From Bacteroidales bacterium UBA5197 (GTDB taxonomy: Bacteria; Bacteroidota; Bacteroidia; Bacteroidales; Lentimicrobiaceae), in the NCBI GenBank assembly GCA_002412885.1, contig DHVX01000048.1:124001-188000 (forward strand): 64,000 bases of DNA, read 5' to 3'. The translations under genes and the position numbers were made by a program. The notes under the pieces were generated by a model. It was not told where the DNA came from. It worked only from the letters and a program-made list of their open reading frames with translations, and ran no database searches. This document shows, in pieces, positions 31,636 through 40,951 of the stretch (position 1 is the stretch's first letter; every line of letters begins with the position of its first letter).

Positions 31636-34600
31636 ATGAAAAGAATCTTTACCCTTGTGCTGTCGATATTAACCTTGGCTGTTATAGCCAATCCGGTTGA
31701 TAAGAAAACAGCTGAACAGGTAGCGGTGAACTATTATGCTCATTACGCTCCGGCTGCCATTACAGATTTTTCAGTAAGCAGTAGTTTTGAAACCGCCAGC
31801 GAAGGCATCACCACTTTCTACACATTCAAATTTGCTTCTGGCGGATTTGTAATGGTAGCAGCTGACGATGCTTCTATCCCTGTTTTGGGTTATTCGCACA
31901 GCGGAACCATTGATGCCGACACATACAATCCGGCAGCAAAAGATTGGTTTGACAATTACAGCCGTCAGATCGCTGAAGTTTCAACCAGCAGAATGGACAA
32001 CTCAGCTACTCGCCCGATGTGGGATAACATCCTGAATAATAACCTTGAGCGTGAAATCATGGATGTAAATCCACTGGTTACCACCACCTGGGATCAGGGC
32101 TGTTATTACAATGCACTTTGCCCCGTTGAACCGGGTGCAGGCTTTGGCTCATGCGGAAGAGCATGGACAGGCTGTGTTGCAACCACCATGGCTGTACTGA
32201 TGAAATATCACAACTGGCCAACTACAGGTGTAGGCAGCCACAGTTACATGAATCCTACCTATGGCATGCAAACTGCCAACTTTGGTGCAACTACTTACAA
32301 TTATGCTGCAATGCCTAACAATGTTACCACAGCAAATGCTTCGGTAGCAACATTAATGTATCATGCAGGCGTTTCTGTAAACATGCAGTACGGAGCTTCA
32401 GGCTCAGGTGCATACAGCGAAGATGTTCCATTTTCACTGGTAAATTATTTCAATTTTGCTCCGACTACCGAACTGAAATCCAAGACCAACTACCCGGTAA
32501 TGGCTGACTGGTACACCCTTCTCCGCACTGAACTGGATGCTGCACGTCCTGTCTATTATGCAGGTTCAAGCACTGCAAGTGGCGGACATGCATGGATTTG
32601 CGATGGTTATCGCATGAGCGACAATAAATTCCATTTCAACTGGGGATGGTCAGGTTCTTACAACGGATATTTCGCCATTGGTTCGCTGAACCCCGGAGGA
32701 AATAACTTTAATGACGATAACCGCGCCATTGTTGGTGCTCAGCCTGGTGACAATGCCGTAAGCTGGATTATCCAGAACAGTGGCTTTGTATCACCATCAC
32801 GTGGAATTCAATATATGCACGCTGTAAGCGAAAATGTTGCCTGGGCAACTGCATATGATGGAGCCGGAACATCTACAACCATCAACGAATTCACCAAAAC
32901 TACCAATGGTGGAACTACCTGGACAACCGGACAGGTACTTGGCGGAACCACCTACGGACTTGGAAACATCAGTGCCATCAACGAAAACATAGCTTATGTA
33001 GCTGTTTATAATGGAGTTGGTGCTCAGAACAACACCTGCGGTGTTTATAAAACCACCAACGGCGGAACTACATGGGTTCAGTTGCCGGGTGCACTGCAAG
33101 GTTCAGCAGCATTTGCCAACAACGTACATTTCTGGACAGAACAGGAAGGTATGTGCCACGGCGATGTAAGAGACGGATATTTTGAAATTTACACAACCGT
33201 AAACGGTGGAACAACCTGGCAAAGGGTGCCAGCTTCAAACATCACCAATGGCACTCCGCTTTCAGGCGAAGGTGGATGGACTTCATGTATTGAAGTTACC
33301 GGCAACTCAGTTATGTTCGGAACCAACAAAGGCCGTTTGTTTATGTCGGATGACAAAGGATTTACCTGGAGAGTTTCAAACGCCAACATTACTGCCGCCG
33401 CTAACGGAGGTATCAATGTTATTGCCTTCAAAGATCCTATGAATGGTATAGTTGCTCAAACTACAGCTCCTGTTCAGGTGCGCCGTACCAACAATGGCGG
33501 TCAGACCTGGGAAAATCTCACTCCTGTGGGCCCATTCCTCACAAACGACATCAATTATGTCCCCGGAACTGAAAATACTTACGTTTCAACCGGAGCAGCT
33601 ACAGGCGCAACCGGCCTTTCATACAGCCTTGATGGTGGTTCAACCTGGACTATGTTCGGTGGAACAGGAACCAAGCAAATGCTTGCTTCTGACTTCTTCA
33701 GCAGCTCAGTTGGATATGCCGGTGGTTTTAACGAAAACCAATACAACAGCGGAATGTTCCGCATGGTTGGTGATCTTGCTGCCACTGCTGCTGGTCCACA
33801 GATTGCGGTTAACCCGACACAGATCAGTGTAACTGTTCAAACAGATGAAATCGGTTACAGCCCTCTTACAATTACAAATGCAGGCGACGAAGATCTTACC
33901 TGGAGCATAGCTGTTGATCCGGGAACTGCAACATGGCTTACCGTTAACGAAACATCAGGCACAACTGTTCCCGGAAGTGCAGTAGAACTTTCCGTTCAGA
34001 TGGATGCTACCGGCCTTGCTGCCATGACATACAATGCAACCCTTGTAATTACCAACAACAGTGCAACAGCTACAGTAAATGTTCCTGTTCAGCTTGTGGT
34101 TGAGTATTCAGGAACCCTTGATCCTCCAACCAACCTGCAGGCTCAGGTTACCGGAACCGATGTTCACCTTACCTGGGAAGCACCAGGCGGAGGAGCAGGT
34201 CTCATTGAGGAGCTGATTTATGACAACGATGTTCTAACAGGTGGATACAGTTACAATGGGTATACCATGGCAACGCAAATGACTCCTCAGGGACCGTGTC
34301 AGATTTTGTCCCTGAAATATTATACTTCAACTGAAGGCGTAGTTGAACCAACCATTTTTAACGCTGAAGTATATGGATGGAGTGGCTCTGCACCATCAAC
34401 AACTTTGTTACACAATGTTGAAAATATTGAAGCTGTTAATGATTCATGGGTTCTGGTTGACATTAGTAGTGCAAACCTGATGGTTACCGGTGATTTTGTT
34501 GTTGGATTCGGATCAATTGTTGATTCGACCTATCTTGGTTATGATGGAAATCTTAACAATGGTCGCACATGGGATTATGACAATGCAGGGAACTGGGAAT

Positions 34601-35769
34601 CATGGAATCAAGCATACTTAATTCGTGCCATTGTTCAATACACCGATGGCAGCATCCGCGAATTGAGTGCAGCACCTGCAAACATCGCTCCTGTTGTTAA
34701 TCCTGAGGCAAAGAATATTGCCCGTCAGCATCATTCAGTCATCAACAACCAGCTTCCAATTCCTGCACGCAATCATGCTTCACGCGAAATACTCGGATAT
34801 AACGTTTATCGCGATGGTGTAAAAATCAACGCTGCTACCGTTACTGAGCTGTTTTACAATGATCTGGGACTCACAGAAGGAACTTATGAGTACCACGCAA
34901 GAGCGCTTTATACCGAAGGCGAATCAGGAAACTCAAATGCTGCAGTTGCAGTTATTCAAGGTGGTAGCACGACCGGAATTATCCTCGATTTTGAAGATCT
35001 GGAAAACTTCAGCCTTACTTTTGGCGAATGGACCGGACTTGATGTTGACGGCGGCAACACTTATGGATTTGATGGAATTACTTTCCCTCATTCAGGTGAA
35101 CCTATGTCATACATAGCCTTTAACCCTGAAGCAACTACGCCTCCTGTAACAGCAATGACTCCATATGCCGGAGAACGTTTTGGTGCATGTTTCGCTTCTG
35201 TTCCTCCTGCTGTAAACAACGATTACATGATTTCACCGCTGGTAGCTCTTGGTGAGAATCCAGTTCTTGGTTTCTATGTAAAATCATATACCGCTCAATA
35301 CGGCCTTGAAACCTACAATATCCGTGTTTCAACCACCAATATGAATCCTTCAAGCTTTACAACCATTGCAGGTCCTATTAATGCTCCGGCCGATGCATGG
35401 ACATTTGTAAGCTATGATCTTTCAGCTTATGAAGGACAGGAAGTTTATGTTGCCATTCAGTGCGTTTCTAACGACAGGTTTGTATTTATGATCGATAACG
35501 TGGAAATCACATTCGTTTCTGCAACCAACAAACCTGAAACTGCTAAATTCAGCATTTACCCCAACCCTGCTACCGATGTTCTGAACATTACAGGCGACAG
35601 CAAAATGGAAAACATCAGGCTTGTGAATCTTGCTGGTCAGACCATTTATGAGTCAAACGTAAATGCCAATGAATTCCGCATCGAAACCGGCAGCATTCCT
35701 TCAGGCCTTTATTTACTCAACATTACCACCGAAAAAGGTAGTGTAACACGCAAAGTAAGCATCAGGTAA
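31636..35769 (+). CDS. secreted C10 (streptopain) peptidase with T9SS sorting domain
   Basis: A 1377-residue multidomain exocellular protease. Signal peptide 1-19; Spi-type propeptide about 20-110; C10 catalytic domain about 135-370 with nucleophile C180 in TGCVATTMA and catalytic H318 in GGHAWICDGY, then FNWGWSGSYNGYFAI. Then come sialidase-like YCF48-type repeats (about 385-710, each with TTNGGTTW), a BACON-like domain (about 725-815), a first fibronectin type III segment (PPTNLQAQV), another beta region, a second Fn3-like part, and a choice-of-anchor J domain (about 1120-1290). The end is a type A T9SS sorting domain (FSIYPNPATDVLNI ... GLYLLNI). It should be secreted through the type IX system and degrade proteins outside the cell. 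Confidence 0.9.
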   Translation: MKRIFTLVLSILTLAVIANPVDKKTAEQVAVNYYAHYAPAAITDFSVSSSFETASEGITTFYTFKFASGGFVMVAADDASIPVLGYSHSGTIDADTYNPAAKDWFDNYSRQIAEVSTSRMDNSATRPMWDNILNNNLEREIMDVNPLVTTTWDQGCYYNALCPVEPGAGFGSCGRAWTGCVATTMAVLMKYHNWPTTGVGSHSYMNPTYGMQTANFGATTYNYAAMPNNVTTANASVATLMYHAGVSVNMQYGASGSGAYSEDVPFSLVNYFNFAPTTELKSKTNYPVMADWYTLLRTELDAARPVYYAGSSTASGGHAWICDGYRMSDNKFHFNWGWSGSYNGYFAIGSLNPGGNNFNDDNRAIVGAQPGDNAVSWIIQNSGFVSPSRGIQYMHAVSENVAWATAYDGAGTSTTINEFTKTTNGGTTWTTGQVLGGTTYGLGNISAINENIAYVAVYNGVGAQNNTCGVYKTTNGGTTWVQLPGALQGSAAFANNVHFWTEQEGMCHGDVRDGYFEIYTTVNGGTTWQRVPASNITNGTPLSGEGGWTSCIEVTGNSVMFGTNKGRLFMSDDKGFTWRVSNANITAAANGGINVIAFKDPMNGIVAQTTAPVQVRRTNNGGQTWENLTPVGPFLTNDINYVPGTENTYVSTGAATGATGLSYSLDGGSTWTMFGGTGTKQMLASDFFSSSVGYAGGFNENQYNSGMFRMVGDLAATAAGPQIAVNPTQISVTVQTDEIGYSPLTITNAGDEDLTWSIAVDPGTATWLTVNETSGTTVPGSAVELSVQMDATGLAAMTYNATLVITNNSATATVNVPVQLVVEYSGTLDPPTNLQAQVTGTDVHLTWEAPGGGAGLIEELIYDNDVLTGGYSYNGYTMATQMTPQGPCQILSLKYYTSTEGVVEPTIFNAEVYGWSGSAPSTTLLHNVENIEAVNDSWVLVDISSANLMVTGDFVVGFGSIVDSTYLGYDGNLNNGRTWDYDNAGNWESWNQAYLIRAIVQYTDGSIRELSAAPANIAPVVNPEAKNIARQHHSVINNQLPIPARNHASREILGYNVYRDGVKINAATVTELFYNDLGLTEGTYEYHARALYTEGESGNSNAAVAVIQGGSTTGIILDFEDLENFSLTFGEWTGLDVDGGNTYGFDGITFPHSGEPMSYIAFNPEATTPPVTAMTPYAGERFGACFASVPPAVNNDYMISPLVALGENPVLGFYVKSYTAQYGLETYNIRVSTTNMNPSSFTTIAGPINAPADAWTFVSYDLSAYEGQEVYVAIQCVSNDRFVFMIDNVEITFVSATNKPETAKFSIYPNPATDVLNITGDSKMENIRLVNLAGQTIYESNVNANEFRIETGSIPSGLYLLNITTEKGSVTRKVSIR

Positions 35770-35790
35770 CTGATTGTTTAAATCGCAAAA

Positions 35791-35824
35791 AAAACTGCTC
35801 CGTAACCCGGGGCAGTTTTTTTTT
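35791..35824 (+). terminator. rho-independent terminator of the C10 peptidase gene
   Basis: AAAACTGCTCC pairs with GGGGCAGTTTT (one T-G pair) around a 7-base loop and runs into nine T residues. Confidence 0.85.
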
Positions 35825-36029
35825 ACCTGTGAATAGGGGTAAAACCGTTTTCGATTGTCTTAAGGGAAAGTAGTTCCTGAATGGCATTTAAAAACTGTCA
35901 CTCATGGATAACCTTCCTTCCCCAATCCCTGATTACAAATGGCTGTTTTCGTCCCTGAGGCAGCCATTTTTCGTGTGGTATGGTAGGGATTCCAATTCCC
36001 AATTCCCAATTTCTAATTTCTAATTTCTA

Positions 36030-36133
36030 ATTTCTCTCGTTATCGCTTCGCGCTCCCGAGACAAGCAATTTCCAATTTCCAATTTCTCTCGTTATCGCTT
36101 CGCGTTCCCGAGACAAGCAATTTCTAATTTCGA
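36030..36133. repeat. tandem repeat, two copies of 52 bases
   Basis: Both copies hold TCTCTCGTTATCGCTTCGCG and CCCGAGACAAGCAATTTC; they differ at few positions (CGCTCCC or CGTTCCC). Flanked by simple TTTCTAA repeats. Confidence 0.7.
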
Positions 36134-36207
36134 GCATCCTTCTTCCGACATCTGACATCTTATTCCGATTGCTTTCTGCCCAAAATATAAATCCAAGGAA
36201 ATAAGAA

Positions 36208-36240
36208 GACCTAACAAGTTGAAAGAAAACTTGTTAGGTC
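36208..36240. repeat. 13-bp hairpin repeat, copy 1
   Basis: GACCTAACAAGTT and AACTTGTTAGGTC are perfect inverted arms around a 7-base A-rich loop. The same hairpin recurs at 42958-42990. It follows the 3' end of argS, so it could act as a terminator, but there is no T-tract. Confidence 0.7.
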
Positions 36241-36289
36241 AACGTAATCAAAAATCCGAGATCTGAAATCCGAAATCCGAAATCCGAAA

Positions 36290-38242
36290 TTACATCCTTT
36301 CAGGCACTTCTATTCCCAGCAATTGCATCCCGTTTTTAATAACCGTTGCTGTGAGGGAAGAAATTGCAAGGCGTAGCGCTTTTTTAGATTCGTTTTCTTC
36401 TTTCAGAATTGAAAGTTCGTGATAAAAAGTGTTGTAGTCGCGGGCAAGGTCATAGAGATATGATGCCATAATTGCAGGACTGTAATCAGCAGCAGCCTGC
36501 TTTACCGTGGCAGGGAATTCGTAAAGCGAAATAATCAGATCAGACTCTTTTGAATGAAAGTCATTTACCTCAAAGTGATCAAACCTGATATTTTCAGCTT
36601 CTGCTTTGCGAAGCACCGATTTAATCCTGGCATAAGTGTATTGGATAAAAGGTCCGGTATTGCCGTTGAAGTCGATGCTGTCGGCAGGATTAAACAGCAT
36701 ATTCTTTCGGGGGTCAACTTTCAGAATAAAATACTTCAGCGCTCCAAGTCCCACAATGCGGTAGAGTTCCTGGGCTTCTTCCGAGTCAAAATCTTCAATT
36801 TTGCCAAGCTCTTCAGTCATGGCACGGGCTGTGGCTACCATTTCATCCATCAGATCATCGGCATCCACTACGGTTCCCTCACGCGATTTCATTTTACCTT
36901 CGGGCAATTCCACCATTCCATAAGAAAGATGGAAGATATGATCGGCCCAGGGTCTGCCGAGTTTTTGCAGAATGAGCTTAAGCACTTCGAAATGATAATT
37001 TTGCTCATTTCCAACAACATACACAAGGCTTTCAGGATCAAAATCATTCGCTCTCAGTTGAGCGGTACCCAGATCCTGGGTCATGTAAACCGACGTGCCA
37101 TCGCTCCGCAAAAGTAGTTTTTCGTCGAGGCCGTCAGCGGTAAGGTCAATCCAAACAGAGCTGTCGTCTTTGCGGAATAAAACGCCCGATTTTAATCCTT
37201 CTTCAACAATTTCTTTTCCGAACAGATAAGTCTGTGATTCATGGTAAATCTTATCGAAATCGACTCCAAGTCGCTTGTAAGTAACATCAAAACCGGCATA
37301 CACCCATTCATTCATCATATTCCATAGCTGAAGGGTTTCGGGGTCGCGGGCTTCCCATTTCAGCAGCATGGCTCGAGCCTGTTGCAACAAAGGAGAAGTC
37401 TTAAGAAAGTGTTCTTTTAATATTCCATCTATTTTCCATTCACGTGTTGACTCATAATTATTAAATGTATTCTCAGCACTTTTCTGTAACTCATTTTTTT
37501 CGTAGTCATTTAGACCATCTGATCCTGGAATATTAAAAGATAGCATTTCTTGATCATCACTCAAAGAATGCTTTTCATGATTTAATATGGTTTCCTTAAT
37601 TCTATCATTAGTTTCTTTTACTAAATCAGAAGAGAACTTTACATAATAATCACCCACCAGCTTGTCACCTTTTTTTCCAGACGATTGCGGCGTTTCATTT
37701 ACTCCCGAAAGTTTCCAGGCCAGCATTGATTTGCAGATATGAATTCCACGATCGTTGACAAGATTAACTTTGGCTACGTTTTTTCCGCTGGCTTTTAGTA
37801 TCTGAGAAACTGAATAACCCAAAAGGTTGTTTCTGACGTGACCAAGGTGCAGCGGTTTATTGGTGTTTGGCGAACTGTATTCAACCACCACCGGTTTCCC
37901 TGAGGTCTGATTATCAACACCAAAAGACTGTGCGGAATAAGTGTCTTTAACAAATCCTTCCCAGAAACTTTTTACAATTCTAACATTCAAATAGCCTTTT
38001 ACCACACCAAAACTCTCGGCTTCGGGCATCAAACGGAGCAACTCCTCGCCGAGCAAACGAGCAGTTTCTTCGGGTGATTTACGCGAGACTTTCAGCAAAG
38101 GAAACACCACCAGCGAAAAATCGCCCTGATTGCGGAAAGATGGAATGGTGCGCTGAACTGCCAGTTGAGAAGCAGGAACCGAAACACCGAACAGGTTCTG
38201 AACGGCTTCAATGGCTTTGGAAGAGATAAGCTGAACAATCAT
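36290..38242 (-). CDS. argS: arginine-tRNA ligase, with AT-rich insertion
   Basis: A 650-residue class Ia aminoacyl-tRNA synthetase. The HIGH-type motif is NKPLHLGHVR (about 128-137); the KMSKS-type motif is EGKMKSREGT; FNGNTGPFIQYTYARI and the anticodon-binding C-terminus are normal. Typical Bacteroidota ArgS is about 595-600 residues; the extra length lies at residues about 210-282 (bases 37397-37615), between VGDYYVKF and QARAMLLKWE, in sequence visibly richer in A and T than the rest. The frame is intact, so the enzyme is probably active. The start MIVQLIS at 38242 is preferred to 38251. A TACTTTTG box lies 27 nt upstream. Confidence 0.9.
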   Translation of the reverse strand: MIVQLISSKAIEAVQNLFGVSVPASQLAVQRTIPSFRNQGDFSLVVFPLLKVSRKSPEETARLLGEELLRLMPEAESFGVVKGYLNVRIVKSFWEGFVKDTYSAQSFGVDNQTSGKPVVVEYSSPNTNKPLHLGHVRNNLLGYSVSQILKASGKNVAKVNLVNDRGIHICKSMLAWKLSGVNETPQSSGKKGDKLVGDYYVKFSSDLVKETNDRIKETILNHEKHSLSDDQEMLSFNIPGSDGLNDYEKNELQKSAENTFNNYESTREWKIDGILKEHFLKTSPLLQQARAMLLKWEARDPETLQLWNMMNEWVYAGFDVTYKRLGVDFDKIYHESQTYLFGKEIVEEGLKSGVLFRKDDSSVWIDLTADGLDEKLLLRSDGTSVYMTQDLGTAQLRANDFDPESLVYVVGNEQNYHFEVLKLILQKLGRPWADHIFHLSYGMVELPEGKMKSREGTVVDADDLMDEMVATARAMTEELGKIEDFDSEEAQELYRIVGLGALKYFILKVDPRKNMLFNPADSIDFNGNTGPFIQYTYARIKSVLRKAEAENIRFDHFEVNDFHSKESDLIISLYEFPATVKQAAADYSPAIMASYLYDLARDYNTFYHELSILKEENESKKALRLAISSLTATVIKNGMQLLGIEVPERM

Positions 38243-38268
38243 AAAAGTCATGAATAATTTAGGAAGTG

Positions 38269-38276
38269 CAAAAGTA
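38269..38276 (-). promoter_or_regulatory. putative -7 box (TACTTTTG) for argS
   Basis: 27 nt before the argS ATG at 38242. Confidence 0.5.
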
Positions 38277-38419
38277 GGTTATTTTTATTCAATAAAGATT
38301 GCAGTATAATTTACTGTAAATCAATATCATGGAAATTAATTTTGAGATAACTCCAAGGTTATCAACAGGTTTGTGATAAAAAAAAATCTCTGTGAATATT
38401 GCGGATAATCTTAAACCAT

Positions 38420-38427
38420 TATATTTG
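38420..38427 (+). promoter_or_regulatory. putative -7 box (TATATTTG) for the cPGS-like gene
   Basis: Ends 134 nt before the ATG, so the transcript would have a leader of roughly 127 nt. Confidence 0.45.
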
Positions 38428-38560
38428 CAACGGTTTTTTTGCGGCAGGTTGCCGGTAAAGGTTCTTAAAGCAGACGCCAGTCTGCCCGGGCCCGTAAAAG
38501 AGCTGAAATACGCTAAACAAGCAAAGTTTCACTCAATTAACAATACAAAAACCATTACCA

Positions 38561-39904
38561 ATGAAAAAAAATGTAATTATCATCGGAGCCGCCGGAAGGG
38601 ACTTCCACAATTTTAACACTTACTTCCGCGGAAACGCCAACTACAATGTAGTCGCTTTCACAGCAGCACAAATTCCTGATATCGATGGTCGTAAATACCC
38701 GAAAGAACTGGCCGGAGAAGATCTTTATCCAGCAGGCATTCCAATTTTTGCGGAAGAAGATCTTCCAAAGCTGATCAAAGAGCTGAAGGTTGACGATTGC
38801 GTATTTTCGTACAGCGATGTCCCTTATCCTAGAGTTATGAATGTTAGCGCCATAGTAAATACTGCAGGCGCTAATTTTTTGTTACTCGGCCCCAGAGACA
38901 CCATGGTTGCCAGCACCAAGCCGGTAATTGCCGTTGGAGCTACCCGCACTGGTTGTGGCAAAAGCCAGACCAGCCGCCGCATTATTGAGATTCTGATGGA
39001 AAAAGGACTGAAAGTTGTTGCTGTTCGTCACCCAATGCCTTATGGCGATCTGAATGCACAGAAAGTACAGCGTTTTGCTACTGTTCAGGATTTGAAAAAA
39101 CACGAATGCACCATTGAAGAAATGGAAGAATACGAACCACATGTAGTACGTGGAAACGTTATTTATGCCGGTGTTGATTATGAAGCCATTCTCCGCGCTG
39201 CTGAAGTTGATCCTGATGGATGCGATGTTATTCTGTGGGATGGTGGAAACAATGACTTCCCGTTTTACAAACCCGACCTTATGATTGGCGTTGCCGATCC
39301 ACTCCGTCCGGGTGCTGAAATCAGCTATTACCCTGGTGAAGTTGTTGCCCGCATGTCAGACGTTATCGTTATCAATAAAATTGACTCAGCCAGCCTTGAG
39401 AACATCAATGCTGTACGTGCCAATCTTGCCAGGATCAATCCAACAGCAATTATTGTTGATGGAGCATCGCCACTAACCGTTGACAAACCTGAGCTGATCC
39501 GCGGCAAACGCGTATTGGTTGTTGAAGACGGACCAACCCTTACCCATGGTGAAATGAAAATCGGCGCCGGTGTTGTTGCAGCATTGAAATTTGGTGCAGC
39601 TGAACTGGTTGATCCACGTCCTTACACTGTTGGCAAACTCAGCGAAACTTTCCGCATTTATCCAAACATCGGCACATTGTTGCCGGCAATGGGTTATGGT
39701 GATGAGCAGGTGCGCGATCTTGAAAAATCTATTGAGAATACACCTTGCGACGCAGTGGTTATTGCTACCCCTATCGATCTGAGCAGGATCGTTAAGATTA
39801 ACAAGCCTGTTGTTAAGGTTGGATACGATCTTCAGGAGATCGGAACACCCAATCTTACTGGTATTCTCGATGAATTTGTTAAAAAACATAATCTGGTTAA
39901 GTAA
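38561..39904 (+). CDS. cyclic 2,3-diphosphoglycerate synthetase-like GTPase
   Basis: A 447-residue protein of the cPGS family. The N-terminal part is Rossmann-like (IIIGAAGRDFHNFNTYF); a P-loop-type motif VGATRTGCGKSQTS lies at about 125-138, followed by the Mg-linked DGGNNDFPFY segment and INKID near 270, as in G3E/SIMIBI NTPases. In methanogens the family makes cyclic 2,3-diphosphoglycerate, a solute; the role in bacteria is uncharacterised. Length is normal for the bacterial branch. It is a single gene ended by a strong hairpin terminator, so its role is not suggested by neighbours (pyrB follows). Confidence 0.8.
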   Translation: MKKNVIIIGAAGRDFHNFNTYFRGNANYNVVAFTAAQIPDIDGRKYPKELAGEDLYPAGIPIFAEEDLPKLIKELKVDDCVFSYSDVPYPRVMNVSAIVNTAGANFLLLGPRDTMVASTKPVIAVGATRTGCGKSQTSRRIIEILMEKGLKVVAVRHPMPYGDLNAQKVQRFATVQDLKKHECTIEEMEEYEPHVVRGNVIYAGVDYEAILRAAEVDPDGCDVILWDGGNNDFPFYKPDLMIGVADPLRPGAEISYYPGEVVARMSDVIVINKIDSASLENINAVRANLARINPTAIIVDGASPLTVDKPELIRGKRVLVVEDGPTLTHGEMKIGAGVVAALKFGAAELVDPRPYTVGKLSETFRIYPNIGTLLPAMGYGDEQVRDLEKSIENTPCDAVVIATPIDLSRIVKINKPVVKVGYDLQEIGTPNLTGILDEFVKKHNLVK

Positions 39905-39910
39905 TTTGAA

Positions 39911-39935
39911 GCCCCGTTTATCGGGGCTTTTTTTT
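39911..39935 (+). terminator. rho-independent terminator of the cPGS-like gene
   Basis: GCCCCG-TTTAT-CGGGGC followed by eight T residues, 7 nt after the stop. Confidence 0.9.
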
Positions 39936-39976
39936 ACCAGTTATTAACAAAACAGCCTTTAAAATTGAGGGTTAAT

Positions 39977-39984
39977 TATTTTTG
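39977..39984 (+). promoter_or_regulatory. putative -7 box (TATTTTTG) for pyrBI
   Basis: Ends 32 nt before the pyrB ATG. The short leader has no space for a pyrimidine attenuator hairpin. Confidence 0.5.
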
Positions 39985-40015
39985 TAAAACGTAAACCAAA
40001 ATCCGACACGAAAAC

Positions 40016-40924
40016 ATGAAAAACCGGAGCTTAGTATCCATCACCGATTACAGCAAGGCAGAAGTCATCAGAATTCTTGACCTTGCGGAAGAATTTGAGA
40101 AACGACCAACACAAAAAATCCTTGAAGATTTTGTGGTTGCCACTTTATTTTTTGAACCTTCAACACGTACACGGTTGAGTTTTGAGAGCGCAGCATCGCG
40201 TTTGGGCGCTAAGGTTATAGGATTTTCAGATGCATCAAATTCGAGTGTTTCAAAAGGCGAATCACTTAAAGATACCATCCTTACCGTTGCAAATTACAGC
40301 GATATAATCGTAATGCGACATCCCCGCGAAGGAAGTGCACGTTTTGCAAGTGAGGTTTCAGGAGTTCCAATCATTAATGCCGGCGACGGTGGAAATCAAC
40401 ACCCGACACAATGTTTGCTCGACTTATATTCAATCAGAAAAACACAGGGAAAACTCGACGGACTGAACGTAGCCTTCGTAGGTGACCTTAAATACGGACG
40501 AACTGTGCACTCGAACGTAATGGCCATGTGTAACTTCAACACAACGTTTCATCTGGTATCGCCATTTGAACTGAAGCTGCCGAGTTATGTAAAAATGCAC
40601 ATCAAAAACAACAACCTTGAGTACCATCAATACACCGAACTGGCTGATGTGATGAAAGTTGCTGATATCATTTACATGACCCGCATTCAAAAGGAAAGAT
40701 TTTCGGATCCGATTGAATATGAAAAGGTTAAAAACGCTTACATCCTCACAGCCAGTATGCTTGAAGGCTGCAAGGAAAATATGCGCGTACTTCATCCCCT
40801 GCCAAGGGTAAACGAAATAACCGAAGACGTTGACTCAACCCCTCAGGCCTACTATTTTCAGCAGGCACTCAACGGCGTGTATGTCCGCCAGGCTTTGCTT
40901 GCCACAATTTTGGGAGTGAAATAA
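40016..40924 (+). CDS. pyrB: aspartate carbamoyltransferase catalytic subunit
   Basis: A 302-residue enzyme that makes N-carbamoyl-aspartate from carbamoyl phosphate and aspartate, the first committed step of pyrimidine synthesis. Carbamoyl-phosphate motif FFEPSTRTRLSFESAA (about 44-59), the Lys-containing loop VSKGESLKDT, and HPTQCLLDLYSI are all present, as is LHPLPRVNEI for aspartate binding. It is 27 nt upstream of pyrI, so the two subunits form a class B (catalytic-regulatory) holoenzyme. Confidence 0.95.
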   Translation: MKNRSLVSITDYSKAEVIRILDLAEEFEKRPTQKILEDFVVATLFFEPSTRTRLSFESAASRLGAKVIGFSDASNSSVSKGESLKDTILTVANYSDIIVMRHPREGSARFASEVSGVPIINAGDGGNQHPTQCLLDLYSIRKTQGKLDGLNVAFVGDLKYGRTVHSNVMAMCNFNTTFHLVSPFELKLPSYVKMHIKNNNLEYHQYTELADVMKVADIIYMTRIQKERFSDPIEYEKVKNAYILTASMLEGCKENMRVLHPLPRVNEITEDVDSTPQAYYFQQALNGVYVRQALLATILGVK

Positions 40925-40951
40925 TTCATCATTAAAAAGAGCTGAACAAAA

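Larger units (their letters stand above)
35770..36289. other. intergenic region with terminator and several repeats
   Basis: After the terminator at 35791-35824 come AATTTCTAATTTC-type low-complexity runs (35990-36035), a two-copy 52-base tandem repeat at 36030-36133, a 13-bp hairpin at 36208-36240 and AAATCCG repeats (36250-36290). No gene seen. Confidence 0.65.
38243..38560. other. divergent intergenic region between argS and the cPGS-like gene
   Basis: 318 bases with one promoter-like box for each side (38269-38276 and 38420-38427). The remaining sequence includes a 130-base leader for the plus-strand gene in which I see no known riboswitch. Confidence 0.5.

Noticed and set aside
38428..38560. 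Riboswitch in the long leader of the cPGS-like gene
   Set aside because: No known riboswitch core was recognised.
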